64,000 nucleotides of DNA from assembly GCF_020532625.1 (NCBI RefSeq), contig NZ_JAJAUY010000001.1, positions 1 through 64,000 on the forward strand. The letters run 5' to 3'. The translations under genes and the position numbers were made by a program. Below the pieces are notes generated by a model that worked only from the letters and a program-made list of their open reading frames with translations, did not search any database and had not been told where the DNA came from. The stretch comes from Streptomyces antimicrobicus. GTDB taxonomy: Bacteria; Actinomycetota; Actinomycetes; Streptomycetales; Streptomycetaceae. Below are positions 15,363 to 22,910 of this stretch, one piece after another; positions within the stretch are counted from its first letter, which is position 1, and each line of letters opens with the position of its first letter.

Positions 15363-16009
15363 ACGCCGTCATCGCTGCTCTGTCCGCCGCAGTACCTGTC
15401 GTGGCCGGATGGTCCGGGCACGTGCTTTGGCTGCGCCGCCGGTTGGACACCGCCCGCCGCGACCCGCTCACCGGTCTGCACACCCGTGACGGCTTCACCC
15501 GCCGAGCCGATGCCCTGCTGCGGGACAAGCGAGCCGTCGTCCTTCTCGCCGACGTGGACGACTTCAAGCAGATCAACGATCGGCACGGCCACGCCGCCGG
15601 AGACGCCCTCCTCAAGGCAACCGCGGACCGCCTCGCTCACTACGTCGGTCCGGCCGGGGCCGCCGGACGCCTCGGTGGGGACGAGTTCGCTGCCGTTGTC
15701 ATCGACGCCCACGGCACGGCCGAGGATCTCTTTGCCGCCCTGCACGCCGTACTGGCCCGGCCCGCCGGCTCCGATCAGCCCGACATCCGTACGACGGTCT
15801 CGCTCGGCTGGGCCAGGGTCGCCGACTTCCCCGGCGAGAGCCTCTCCCAGCTGCTCGGGCGGGCGGACGAAGCCATGTACGCGGCCAAGCAGGGCCGCGC
15901 CGGCATCAAGCGCGCCGGCCTCGGCCGCCTCTTCGCCACCGTGACCGGGCGCCGCGCCGGCCGCCGCGGCGCCCGCACCGACGCCCCCACGGTCGGGGCA
16001 GTGGCCTGA
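15359..16009 (+). CDS. GGDEF-domain protein, probable diguanylate cyclase
   Basis: This 216-aa protein has one N-terminal hydrophobic segment (about residues 3-26), then a GGDEF domain starting at RRDPLTGLHTRDGFTRRAD, with LLADVDDFKQINDRHGHAAG, the intact active-site loop GRLGGDEF (about residue 106) and SLGWAR. The RxxD inhibitory site normally five residues before GGDEF is absent. An intact GGDEF implies synthesis of c-di-GMP, which in Streptomyces controls development through BldD. The start overlaps the DUF2637 stop (ATGA), so it belongs to the transfer operon. Confidence 0.87.
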   Translation: MNAVIAALSAAVPVVAGWSGHVLWLRRRLDTARRDPLTGLHTRDGFTRRADALLRDKRAVVLLADVDDFKQINDRHGHAAGDALLKATADRLAHYVGPAGAAGRLGGDEFAAVVIDAHGTAEDLFAALHAVLARPAGSDQPDIRTTVSLGWARVADFPGESLSQLLGRADEAMYAAKQGRAGIKRAGLGRLFATVTGRRAGRRGARTDAPTVGAVA

Positions 16010-16395
16010 TGGGCACCGGCCCGATCTTTCGCTGCTTCGACCCGACCGGGACGACGTACGGGATACCGACCTACCCGTGGCGCTACGCCCCCGACGGCCT
16101 CGCGACCCGCCGTCAGCTCCGCGCCCTCGGTCTGCGGCCCGGCGGACAGCCCGTCGCCGCGCAGCTGCTCCGCCCGCGCTACCGGCGCGAGCCGCTGGTG
16201 GCCTACCTCTACCGGATCGACCGGGCCAAGCCCGTCCGGCCGATGACCTCCCGCAAGTGGGGCGCACTCGCCCTGGCGATGCTCGCCCGCCGCACCTGCC
16301 CGCAGTGCCGCACCGACGCCGGATACGTCATCCCGGCCTCGCTCGGCATGTGCGTGCGCTGTGCCTACCCGGCCGAGCGACACTCTGCCGCCTGA
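16009..16395 (+). CDS. RRQRL-motif zinc-binding protein
   Basis: This 128-aa protein contains TRRQLRALGLRPGGQPVAAQ near residue 35 and two cysteine pairs near the C-terminus (CPQC and CVRC) that would bind zinc. This corresponds to the protein family named for its RRQRL-like motif in Streptomyces mobile elements; its function is unknown. The start overlaps the GGDEF stop by one base (TGATG). The 96-bp gap that follows separates this run from the translocase gene. Confidence 0.8.
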   Translation: MGTGPIFRCFDPTGTTYGIPTYPWRYAPDGLATRRQLRALGLRPGGQPVAAQLLRPRYRREPLVAYLYRIDRAKPVRPMTSRKWGALALAMLARRTCPQCRTDAGYVIPASLGMCVRCAYPAERHSAA

Positions 16396-16491
16396 ACTCC
16401 CCTTGTCCACCGCACCGGTCGGGCCCGGCCGCTCACCTCTCACAGCGTCGGCCGGGCCCGCCCATTCCCTTCGCAACGGAAGGAAGCATCA

Positions 16492-18714
16492 GTGAATCAC
16501 CCCGACGAGGAGAACGAACTGCTCTCCCGACTCGAAGCCGACATGGGCTCCCACAGCGGCGCCGACGCCGGCGCCGACGTGGTCGACCTCGGCAAGGCCC
16601 GGTCCGCCCGGACCGAGTCGCCCGACTCGGCCGCCCGTCCCCGCCCCGACTCGTCGGACACAGGTGGTGTCGACGAGTCGGGCCAGACAACGGCCCGTCC
16701 GTTGGTCGACGGCCCGGACGTCGCCGGGCCCGGCTACCTCGGCCGACTCGCCGGGGCCAAGCGCCGGGCGATCGTCCCCGCCTGGTTGCGGTCGAAGGCC
16801 GAGCTGAAGGCGGCTGCCAGCTGGGTGGCCCGGCACTACGCGCACCTGGCCGGGTACCACGCGCTCCGCTCCCCGGTCTACGTCGGCCGCCTCGCCCTCC
16901 AGGCGCCCCGCGGGGCAGCCCGGTTCGTGGGCGGGAGCCTGCGGTGGATCGCCGACCGGGAGGGCGAGCCGGTCCGGCTGGCCGCCGTACGCCGCGAGGA
17001 CGTCGGCGACTACCTGAAGCTGTCCCGCCAGCGGGACGGGCGCGTACGGCTGCGCACGCTCGTCGTCGCGCTCGCCACGCTGGTGGGCACGATCACGGCG
17101 CTCGCGCTCTACGTCCTTGCCCCCGGCTGGTTCCAGGCCGTCTCCCTCGGCGCCCTGGTCCTCGCGCTCGGCGCGGCCGGTGGCCACGCGGACGCCCCGG
17201 TCGTCCACCGCGCGGTGGAGGTCACCAAGGCGCCCAAGCTCACATCGGACATCGTTCTTCGCGCGCTCGGGGCGCTGGGCATCGCGCCGATCAGCCAGGC
17301 ACAGGCCAAGGGGAGGGACGGCTTCACCTTCACGGCCCCCATCACCCGCGACGGGCCCGGCTGGCGCGCCGAAGGCGACCTGCCCTACGGCGTCACGGTC
17401 ACGGACGTGATCGAGCGCCGCGACAAGCTCGCCTCGGGTCTTCGCCGGCCGCTCGGATGCGTCTGGCCGGAGGCCGTGCCCGACGAGCACACCGGCCACC
17501 TGGTGCTGTGGGTGGGGGACCAGGACATGACCAAGGCCAAGAAGCCCAAGTGGCCGTTGCTGGTCAGCGGCGTGGTGGACCTGTTCCAACCCGTGGCCTA
17601 CGGCACTGACCAGCGCGGCCGTTGGGTGGAGGTCACCCTCATGTACATCGCCGGGGTGATCGGTGCGATCCCGCGCATGGGCAAGACCTTCCTGCTCCGT
17701 CTCCTGCTGCTGATCGCCGCGCTCGACCCCCGGGCCGAGCTGCACACGTACGACATGAAGGGCACCGGCGACCTGGACCCCGTCGGCAACGCGGTCTCCC
17801 ACCGGCACGCCGCCGGCGACGATGACGACTCCATCGCCTACACCCTGGCCGACTTCCGCGAACTGCGGGAGGAACTGCGGCGCCGGGTGAAGGTGATCCG
17901 CTCCCTGCCGCGCGACATCTGCCCGGAAAACAAGGTGACCAGTCTCCTGGCGGACAAGCGCTCCCTCGGCCTTCACCCGATCGTCATCGGGGTGGACGAG
18001 TGCCAGGTCCTCTTCGAGCACCCCGAGCACGGCAAGGAGTTCGAGGAGATCGCCACCGACCTCGTCAAGCGCGGCCCGGCCACCGGGATCGTGTTGCTGC
18101 TGGCCACCCAGCGGCCGGACGCCAAGTCCCTGCCCACCGGGATCTCGGCGAACGCCTCGGCACGCTGGTGCCTGAAGGTGATGGGCCAGACCGAGAACGA
18201 CATGGTGCTCGGCACGTCCTCGTACAAACGCGGGGTGCGGGCGACGATGTTCGCCTGGGGCGACAAGGGCATCCATTACTTCATGGGCGAGGGGGCCGAC
18301 GCCCGGATCGTCGCCTCCACCTACGTCGACGCCCCTGGCGCCGAGACCGTCGCCGTCCGCGCCCGCCAGGTCCGTCAGAAGGCCGGTCTGCTCACCGGGC
18401 ACGCCCTCGGCGAGGCGCCGGAGCAGGTGACCGGCCCCACGTACGACCTCCTCGCCGACATCGTCGCCGTCGTCCCGGCTGCCGAGCCCAAGGTGTGGTC
18501 CGAGACCGTGGCCGCCCGGCTCGCGGAACTGCGGCCCGAGGTCTACGACGGATGGGACCCCGAAGCCCTCGCGGCCGCGCTCAAGCCGCACGGCATCTCC
18601 ACCCTCCAGGTCGGCCGCCGCATCGACGGCAAGGTCGTCAACCGCCGCGGAATCGACCGCTCCCACATCACGACGACGATTGCGGAGCGTGATGGAAGGC
18701 GGGACGCGGGCTGA
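16492..18714 (+). CDS. FtsK/SpoIIIE-type DNA translocase, TraB-like conjugation protein
   Basis: This 740-aa protein has a polar N-terminus, two membrane helices at about residues 188-231, and a motor domain with Walker A GAIPRMGKT (about 391-399) and Walker B IVIGVDECQ (about 497-505). LLLLATQRPDAKSLPTGI is typical of FtsK-type conjugal translocases. The C-terminal 80 residues (LRPEVYDGWDPEALAAALKP, then HGISTLQVGRR) look like a winged-helix DNA-recognition domain, as used by TraB to read the clt repeats. It would move double-stranded element DNA into the recipient. GTG start with AAGGAAG upstream. The palindrome cluster at 18724-18811 begins 10 bp after its stop. Confidence 0.93.
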   Translation: MNHPDEENELLSRLEADMGSHSGADAGADVVDLGKARSARTESPDSAARPRPDSSDTGGVDESGQTTARPLVDGPDVAGPGYLGRLAGAKRRAIVPAWLRSKAELKAAASWVARHYAHLAGYHALRSPVYVGRLALQAPRGAARFVGGSLRWIADREGEPVRLAAVRREDVGDYLKLSRQRDGRVRLRTLVVALATLVGTITALALYVLAPGWFQAVSLGALVLALGAAGGHADAPVVHRAVEVTKAPKLTSDIVLRALGALGIAPISQAQAKGRDGFTFTAPITRDGPGWRAEGDLPYGVTVTDVIERRDKLASGLRRPLGCVWPEAVPDEHTGHLVLWVGDQDMTKAKKPKWPLLVSGVVDLFQPVAYGTDQRGRWVEVTLMYIAGVIGAIPRMGKTFLLRLLLLIAALDPRAELHTYDMKGTGDLDPVGNAVSHRHAAGDDDDSIAYTLADFRELREELRRRVKVIRSLPRDICPENKVTSLLADKRSLGLHPIVIGVDECQVLFEHPEHGKEFEEIATDLVKRGPATGIVLLLATQRPDAKSLPTGISANASARWCLKVMGQTENDMVLGTSSYKRGVRATMFAWGDKGIHYFMGEGADARIVASTYVDAPGAETVAVRARQVRQKAGLLTGHALGEAPEQVTGPTYDLLADIVAVVPAAEPKVWSETVAARLAELRPEVYDGWDPEALAAALKPHGISTLQVGRRIDGKVVNRRGIDRSHITTTIAERDGRRDAG

Positions 18715-18723
18715 CCGGCCGGG

Positions 18724-18811
18724 CCGCTAGCGCTAGCGGCAGGCCCCGCTAACGTTAGCGGCTCCGCTAGCGCCACGTACCCGATCTGAGCTGGCCGCTA
18801 GCGGATAGCGG
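18724..18811. repeat. CCGCTA-N4/5-TAGCGG dyad cluster, candidate clt/TRS or operator
   Basis: Perfect 16-bp palindromes CCGCTAGCGCTAGCGG (18724-18739) and CCGCTAACGTTAGCGG (18746-18761) are followed by a half site CCGCTAGCG (18764-18772) and by CCGCTAGCGGATAGCGG (18795-18811). The first two are 22 bp apart, about two helical turns. The cluster fills the 139-bp gap between the translocase gene and the small membrane genes. In pIJ101/pSVH1-type plasmids the TraB recognition repeats (clt) also lie near tra; an operator for the downstream genes is the alternative. Confidence 0.7.
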
Positions 18812-18853
18812 CCCACCTGCGGAAATCCCTGAATCCAGCCTGGGAGGGCCCCC

Positions 18854-19105
18854 ATGACCCCTGCCCTGCTCGCTCTCGCATGCCTGCTGGCAGTCACGTT
18901 CGGTTACATCGGGCTGTGTGCGGTCTCGCCCTTCGGTGACTGCCGCAAGTGCCGCGGCTTCGGCTTCGCCCTCACCCATGACCGCAAGGGCCGCCCCAAG
19001 CGCGGCAAGCACTGCCGTCGTTGCGATGGGCACGGCAAGCGCATCCGTGTCGGCCGCTGGCTCTACAACCGCGCCGTCCGCATTCACCGCGCCGGCACCC
19101 GCTGA
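18854..19105 (+). CDS. Small membrane protein with two CxxC pairs (Spd-like)
   Basis: This 83-aa protein has an N-terminal membrane segment (MTPALLALACLLAVTFGYIG), then DCRKCRGFGF and HCRRCDGHGK, two CxxCxG-like units resembling half of the DnaJ zinc domain, and a basic C-terminus. I do not recognise a named family. Its position after the translocase gene and before other tiny membrane genes fits the plasmid-spread (Spd) group. GGAGGG upstream supports the ATG. Confidence 0.7.
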   Translation: MTPALLALACLLAVTFGYIGLCAVSPFGDCRKCRGFGFALTHDRKGRPKRGKHCRRCDGHGKRIRVGRWLYNRAVRIHRAGTR

Positions 19106-19143
19106 CCGGCTCGCGCCTTCACGCCACGAAGGGACTCGCTCCG

Positions 19144-19338
19144 ATGATCTTCAGCATTTCTGCCGTCCTTCTCTTCGGGACCGCGTCGTACTTCGCCGTC
19201 CGGACCAAGTCCGCCAGCGGCGGCGCCGCACTCGTGCTGTTCCTCTTCGGGTTCTTCGCCGCCGGCACCGGCGCCTACGACCCCATCACCAACGTCGTGA
19301 GGTCCACTGCCGAGGCCCTGTCCGCCCTCGCCAACTAG
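19144..19338 (+). CDS. Small two-helix membrane protein (Spd-like)
   Basis: This 64-aa, mostly hydrophobic protein has two membrane segments (MIFSISAVLLFGTASYFAV and ALVLFLFGFFAAGTGAY). No family is recognised. It sits 38 bp after the CxxC protein and 9 bp before the next membrane gene, so all three are probably one operon for intramycelial spread. The frame is open upstream to 19021, but that would overlap the previous gene. Confidence 0.65.
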   Translation: MIFSISAVLLFGTASYFAVRTKSASGGAALVLFLFGFFAAGTGAYDPITNVVRSTAEALSALAN

Positions 19339-19347
19339 GAGTCCACC

Positions 19348-19800
19348 GTGAACGACCACGTGCTCGACGACACGCCCCAGGGTGTCCATCACCCGGTCCC
19401 ACTCACCCTGCCCGCGCCGCCGCTGGTAGCGCACCAGCCGCACGCCTTACCGGAGGTCCAGACCGTCCAGCTCCCCGACGGCCGCCTCATCACCGGCTAC
19501 GCCCTCACGCCCGCCAAGCCCCCGGAGCCGCATCGCGAGCGAATCGGCGTCAACCCGGCCGCCATGAACATCGCCCTCGCCGGCCTCGGCTTCGCCGCCG
19601 CCTGCGGCGGACTGTTCCTGCTGACCATGTTCATCACCGCGCTCGCCGCCCTGGTCCAGCAGCTGGTCCTCCTCGCCGCCGTCATCTTCGGCGGCTTCAT
19701 CGCTGTCCAGGGCCTCGGCACGCGCCCCGAGCGCGGGCACGCCAGGACGACGGTCAACATCCGCCGCGCCGTGATCAAGCGCAACCACTTCCACCACTGA
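19348..19800 (+). CDS. SpdB-like membrane protein
   Basis: This 150-aa protein has a polar N-terminal 70 residues (QTVQLPDGRLITGYALTPAK), two membrane helices at about residues 73-100 and 105-125, and a basic tail ending NIRRAVIKRNHFHH. The organisation fits small Spd proteins of Streptomyces mobile elements. The GTG start at 19348 has GGAG upstream and lies 9 bp after the previous stop. Function is inferred from position and topology only. Confidence 0.68.
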   Translation: MNDHVLDDTPQGVHHPVPLTLPAPPLVAHQPHALPEVQTVQLPDGRLITGYALTPAKPPEPHRERIGVNPAAMNIALAGLGFAAACGGLFLLTMFITALAALVQQLVLLAAVIFGGFIAVQGLGTRPERGHARTTVNIRRAVIKRNHFHH

Positions 19801-19813
19801 CCCGGAGACGCCC

Positions 19814-20497
19814 ATGACCCGCAACACCACCCCGCCGTGGTTCGAGAGCCTGACCGACAGCGTCCACGCCCTCGGCGCCGCCGCTCGGGAGGCCCAGCAC
19901 GCCCACCATGCCGCCCGCATCTCCCTCGCCCACTACGACCTCGACCGCCTGCGCGCCGTCGACGGCGAACTCATGGTTCCTGGCCGGCCGAGCGGTATGC
20001 CGTTCCGCCCCCACGACCACGCCCTCTTCACCATCGGCGACGCCCACCGCAGGCAGGCCAACACCCTGTACCGCCTCTTCTGCCAGACAGCGGACGGCTA
20101 CGCCTACGGCACCACCTGGGCCATCCGCCAGGTCCTCGACGGGCGCCAGCCCCCGGTCGTGGAACTGCGCCGGAGCGAGCAGGGCTTCTACGTCCTCCCG
20201 AGCGAAGCCCACCCCAGCACCGAGGCCTTCGAAGCCCTCGGCCGCTGGGCCGGCAAGGCGGAGTTCGACCGAGCACTCACCGAGCTGCAGCGCCGCGAGG
20301 CCGCGGCCGAGTACGCGGAGGGCCTCGACGCGTACGAGTACCTGACCGACCACGAGGCCTCGGCGATGCACGATGCCGCTCGCATCGCCGAGGGCAGGCC
20401 CGACGCGGCCTACGCCTACGGCGAGCACGCGGAGCGAGCCCTGCGCTTCGCCCTCCTCGGCGCGCGTAGCACCAGCACCAGCACCACAAGCCGGTAG
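19814..20497 (+). CDS. Hypothetical soluble AICE protein
   Basis: This 227-aa protein starts MTRNTTPPWFESLTDSVHAL, is rich in Ala, His and Glu, and is predicted mostly helical with no membrane segment. Recognisable stretches are DHALFTIGDAHRRQANTLYR and YAYGTTWAIRQVLDGRQPPV; I do not know the family. It ends in a Ser/Thr-rich tail. It starts 13 bp after the SpdB-like gene with GGAG upstream, so it ends the same operon. The second conserved hairpin begins 5 bp after its stop. Confidence 0.65.
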   Translation: MTRNTTPPWFESLTDSVHALGAAAREAQHAHHAARISLAHYDLDRLRAVDGELMVPGRPSGMPFRPHDHALFTIGDAHRRQANTLYRLFCQTADGYAYGTTWAIRQVLDGRQPPVVELRRSEQGFYVLPSEAHPSTEAFEALGRWAGKAEFDRALTELQRREAAAEYAEGLDAYEYLTDHEASAMHDAARIAEGRPDAAYAYGEHAERALRFALLGARSTSTSTTSR

Positions 20498-20501
20498 ATA
20501 C

Positions 20502-20546
20502 ACCGCGGCGGCGGGACTCCCCAGCAAGGTCGCCCGCCGCCGCGGT
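20502..20546 (+). ncRNA. Conserved-loop hairpin, copy 2 (leader of the replication operon)
   Basis: ACCGCGGCGGCGGG pairs with CCCGCCGCCGCGGT (14 bp, perfect) around the same 17-nt loop as at 13338, actccccagcaaggtcg. The outer stem bases differ from copy 1 but still pair. It ends 39 nt before the ATG of the 29-aa gene that leads the rep-xis-int run, a similar distance to copy 1. Confidence 0.62.
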
Positions 20547-20585
20547 CCTCCCCGCCCACCCGAAGGCAGACAGGAGACCTCAAGC

Positions 20586-20675
20586 ATGCCCCACCTCATG
20601 CCCGTTGCACACCATGGCGTCAACCAGCCCCCGCGCCGCCGCGCTGGCACCCTGCTCCGGCAGGTCGCCGCATGA
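20586..20675 (+). CDS. 29-aa small protein preceding the primase-polymerase gene
   Basis: A short frame encodes MPHLMPVAHHGVNQPPRRRA and nine more residues. AGGAG lies 8 nt before the ATG, and the stop overlaps the ATG of the primase-polymerase gene (ATGA). It may be a real small protein or a leader peptide that couples ribosomes into the replication genes; the hairpin at 20502 lies just upstream. Confidence 0.5.
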   Translation: MPHLMPVAHHGVNQPPRRRAGTLLRQVAA

Positions 20676-21562
20676 CCGCCTACGCCGGTCCCCTCCGCAT
20701 CGCGCTGGACCTTGCCGCACGCGGCGTGCCCGTGCTCCCACTCAGCCCGGACAAGCGGCCCGTGGCCAACTGCCCCGCCTGCCGGGAGAACGTCTGCGGC
20801 GGGCGGCCGGTCATGAAGACGCCCGGTCCCTGCCGGTGCCTCCGGCCCTGCCACGGCTGGGCCGCCTCGACCGCCGATTCCGGCGTCCTCACCTCGGGCG
20901 CCTGGGCGGCGGCGTGGCGGCAAGCGGGAGCCGTCGGCTACCACCCGGGTGCGGGCGGACTGACCGTGGTGGACCTGGACAGTCCGGAGGCCGTCGCCTG
21001 GGCCCGCAGCGCGCTGCCCGCCACGCGGACGGTGTCCAGCACCCGCGGACAACACTGGATCTACCTCGGCGCCATGACCTCTCACAACGGAGTGCGGCCC
21101 GGCGTGGACGTGAAGTCCTCCATGGCCTACGCGCGCTGGCTCGGGCCCGGCACCGGCACCATGACGCATCTGCCCGAGGCCGTCCGCGCGCTGGTCGCGA
21201 AGCAAGAGACCACCCCCGCCCGGGGGCGGGTGGTCTCTTCCGTTCCCGGACCTGCCACCTGGACTCGGGACGTGGCCACCGGCTGCCGCCACACCGATGC
21301 CTTCAACCGCGAGGGACTGGCCCGAGGGCTCGCCTTGATCGCTGCCAAGCGTGAGTCCGGAGCAGGAGGCCAGACCTTCGGCGTAGCCCGGTTCCTGGCC
21401 GCCCGGCACACCGGATGCCCCGGCCCCTGCGGCCTCCAACAGGTACGGGAACAGCTCGTGGCCGCCGCCGTCGCCGTGGGCGTCCCCGAGTCCTACGCGG
21501 AACGCGCCGTCACCCGCGGCTTTGACGAGGCGCGGGTGCTTGAGCGGAGGGCGGCCGGGTGA
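20672..21562 (+). CDS. Bifunctional DNA primase/polymerase (Prim-Pol)
   Basis: This 296-aa protein begins like AICE prim-pol proteins (RIALDLAARGVPVLPLSPDK). It carries several cysteines that could bind zinc (NCPACRENVC, CRCLRPC) and has the AEP catalytic motifs GGLTVVDLD, STRGQHWIYLG and GVDVKSS. It would prime and extend DNA for AICE replication together with the RepA-like ATPase encoded next (4-bp GTGA overlap). A terminator-like palindrome (21204-21239) lies in the linker between the catalytic part and the C-terminal 110 residues. Confidence 0.88.
   Translation: MTAYAGPLRIALDLAARGVPVLPLSPDKRPVANCPACRENVCGGRPVMKTPGPCRCLRPCHGWAASTADSGVLTSGAWAAAWRQAGAVGYHPGAGGLTVVDLDSPEAVAWARSALPATRTVSSTRGQHWIYLGAMTSHNGVRPGVDVKSSMAYARWLGPGTGTMTHLPEAVRALVAKQETTPARGRVVSSVPGPATWTRDVATGCRHTDAFNREGLARGLALIAAKRESGAGGQTFGVARFLAARHTGCPGPCGLQQVREQLVAAAVAVGVPESYAERAVTRGFDEARVLERRAAG
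21204..21239. terminator. Terminator-like palindrome inside the primase-polymerase gene
   Basis: AAGAGACCACCC (21204-21215) pairs with GGGTGGTCTCTT (21228-21239), and the interior CCGCCCGGGGGC can pair further. It encodes the linker KQETTPARGRVVSS. The flanking A and T runs give it the look of a bidirectional terminator in coding sequence. Confidence 0.4.
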
Positions 21563-22719
21563 GCGCCAACCCGATCCCGCCGCTGCACCTCTACTCCGTT
21601 CCCCGGGAGCCGCCCGGTGAGGCGGGGCCGGTCCCGCCGAAGCGGGAGCGGCCTCGTACGGCCTGGACCGCCGATCAGCTCATGGCGGCCGAGTTCCCCG
21701 AGCCCAAGTGGGCCGTCCCCGGGATCCTGGCCGAGGGGGTCAGTCTCCTCGCCGGGCCGCCCAAGGTCGGCAAGTCCTGGCTGTCTCTCGGCCTCGGCCT
21801 CTCCGTCGCCGCCGGCGGCCACGCCTTCGACACCGTGCCCGTCCAGGGCGGGCCCGTGCTCTACCTCGCCCTGGAGGACACCCCGCGGCGGCTTCAGAGC
21901 CGGATGGGGAAGATCCTCGGCGGCCGGGCCGCACCTGCCGGGCTCACGCTCGTGACCGAGTGCCCGCCCTTCCCCCAGGGCGGGACCGAGGCCGTCGCCC
22001 AGTGGCTGGAGCGGCACCCCGACGCCCGGATGGTCGTCATCGACGTCTTCGCCAAGATGCGCGGGCACGCGCCGCCCGGAGTCTCCGCGTACGACGCCGA
22101 CTACGTGGCCGTGGGCTACGCCAAACGCCTCGCCGACCACTTCGGCATCGCCGTGGTCCTCGTCCACCACGTCCGCAAGGCGGGCTCCGAGGACTTCCTC
22201 ACCGAGGTCTCGGGGACCAACGGCATCGCCGGAGCGGCGGACGCCACGCTCGTCCTCAAGCGCGCCCGCGGCCAGGCCGACGGCATCCTCCACGTCACCG
22301 GCCGCGACGTGAACGAAGCCGAGTACGCCCTCCAGTTCCAGGAAGCCTCGGGCACGTGGAAGCTCCTGGAAGGCCCGGCCTCGGACCACACCATCGGCGA
22401 CACCCGGGCGGCGATCCTCCGCTATGTCCGCGCCCACCCCGGCGCCCGCCCCAAGGACATCGCAGAGGCCCTCCCTGGCACCGACGCCGACACCGTCCGC
22501 CGGACCTGCTCGCGCATGGCCGCCGACGGCCAGCTCACCAAGGACGCCAGCGGCCGGTACTACCCGGACACCGAAACCCGGACAGCTCCCATGCGGCAGG
22601 TGTCCCAGCTGTCCGAGTGTCCGGTTATCCCACCTGACCAGCGAAAAGGACCCGGACAGTCAGAACTGGAGCTGTCCGGGCTGTCCGGTCCGACCGGAGA
22701 TGAAGGGACGTATACGTGA
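21559..22719 (+). CDS. RepA-like AAA ATPase (DNA helicase type)
   Basis: This 386-aa protein has a RecA/RepA-like ATPase core: Walker A LLAGPPKVGKSW (about residues 70-81), VLYLALEDTPRR, Walker B RMVVIDVFAKM, and VVLVHHVRKAGSEDF with the sensor histidines. A winged-helix-like segment (TRAAILRYVRAHPGARPKDI) follows at about residues 280-340. Together with the Prim-Pol it forms the replication pair of this AICE class. GTG start overlapping the previous stop. Its 3' end carries seven CCGGACA/TGTCCGG heptamers, which shape the unusual C-terminal sequence and may be the replication origin or a xis-int operator. Confidence 0.88.
   Translation: MSANPIPPLHLYSVPREPPGEAGPVPPKRERPRTAWTADQLMAAEFPEPKWAVPGILAEGVSLLAGPPKVGKSWLSLGLGLSVAAGGHAFDTVPVQGGPVLYLALEDTPRRLQSRMGKILGGRAAPAGLTLVTECPPFPQGGTEAVAQWLERHPDARMVVIDVFAKMRGHAPPGVSAYDADYVAVGYAKRLADHFGIAVVLVHHVRKAGSEDFLTEVSGTNGIAGAADATLVLKRARGQADGILHVTGRDVNEAEYALQFQEASGTWKLLEGPASDHTIGDTRAAILRYVRAHPGARPKDIAEALPGTDADTVRRTCSRMAADGQLTKDASGRYYPDTETRTAPMRQVSQLSECPVIPPDQRKGPGQSELELSGLSGPTGDEGTYT
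22563..22688. repeat. TGTCCGG heptamer cluster in the 3' end of the repA-like gene
   Basis: CCGGACA starts at 22564, 22578 and 22652, and TGTCCGG at 22618, 22674 and 22682; AGCTGTCCG at 22607-22615 is a seventh, one-base-short copy. They alternate in orientation over about 125 bp directly upstream of xis and integrase. The same heptamer lies upstream of the GntR gene. Candidate roles are replication origin iterons or a shared operator. Confidence 0.6.
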
Positions 22720-22910
22720 GTGGGCGTGCCGCGGACGACAAGCTGACCATTGCCGAGGTTCTCGCCGACCTGAAGGTGGCCCCCTCCACCTTCCACCGGT
22801 GGCGCCAGCTCGGAAAGGGACCCCGTTCGATCAAGCTCCCGAACGGCGACGTGCGAATCCGCCGCTCAGAGTACGAGCGGTGGCTCGCCGCGCGGGAGGA
22901 TGCTGCGTGA
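22716..22910 (+). CDS. Excisionase (Xis), MerR-like helix-turn-helix protein
   Basis: This 64-aa protein (DKLTIAEVLADLKVAPSTFH, then RWRQLGKGPRSIKL, ending ERWLAAREDAA) is the winged-helix form typical of AICE and plasmid excisionases. It directs the integrase toward excision. The GTG start overlaps the repA-like stop and its own stop overlaps the integrase start, so rep-xis-int is translationally coupled as in pSAM2. Confidence 0.9.
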   Translation: MSGRAADDKLTIAEVLADLKVAPSTFHRWRQLGKGPRSIKLPNGDVRIRRSEYERWLAAREDAA

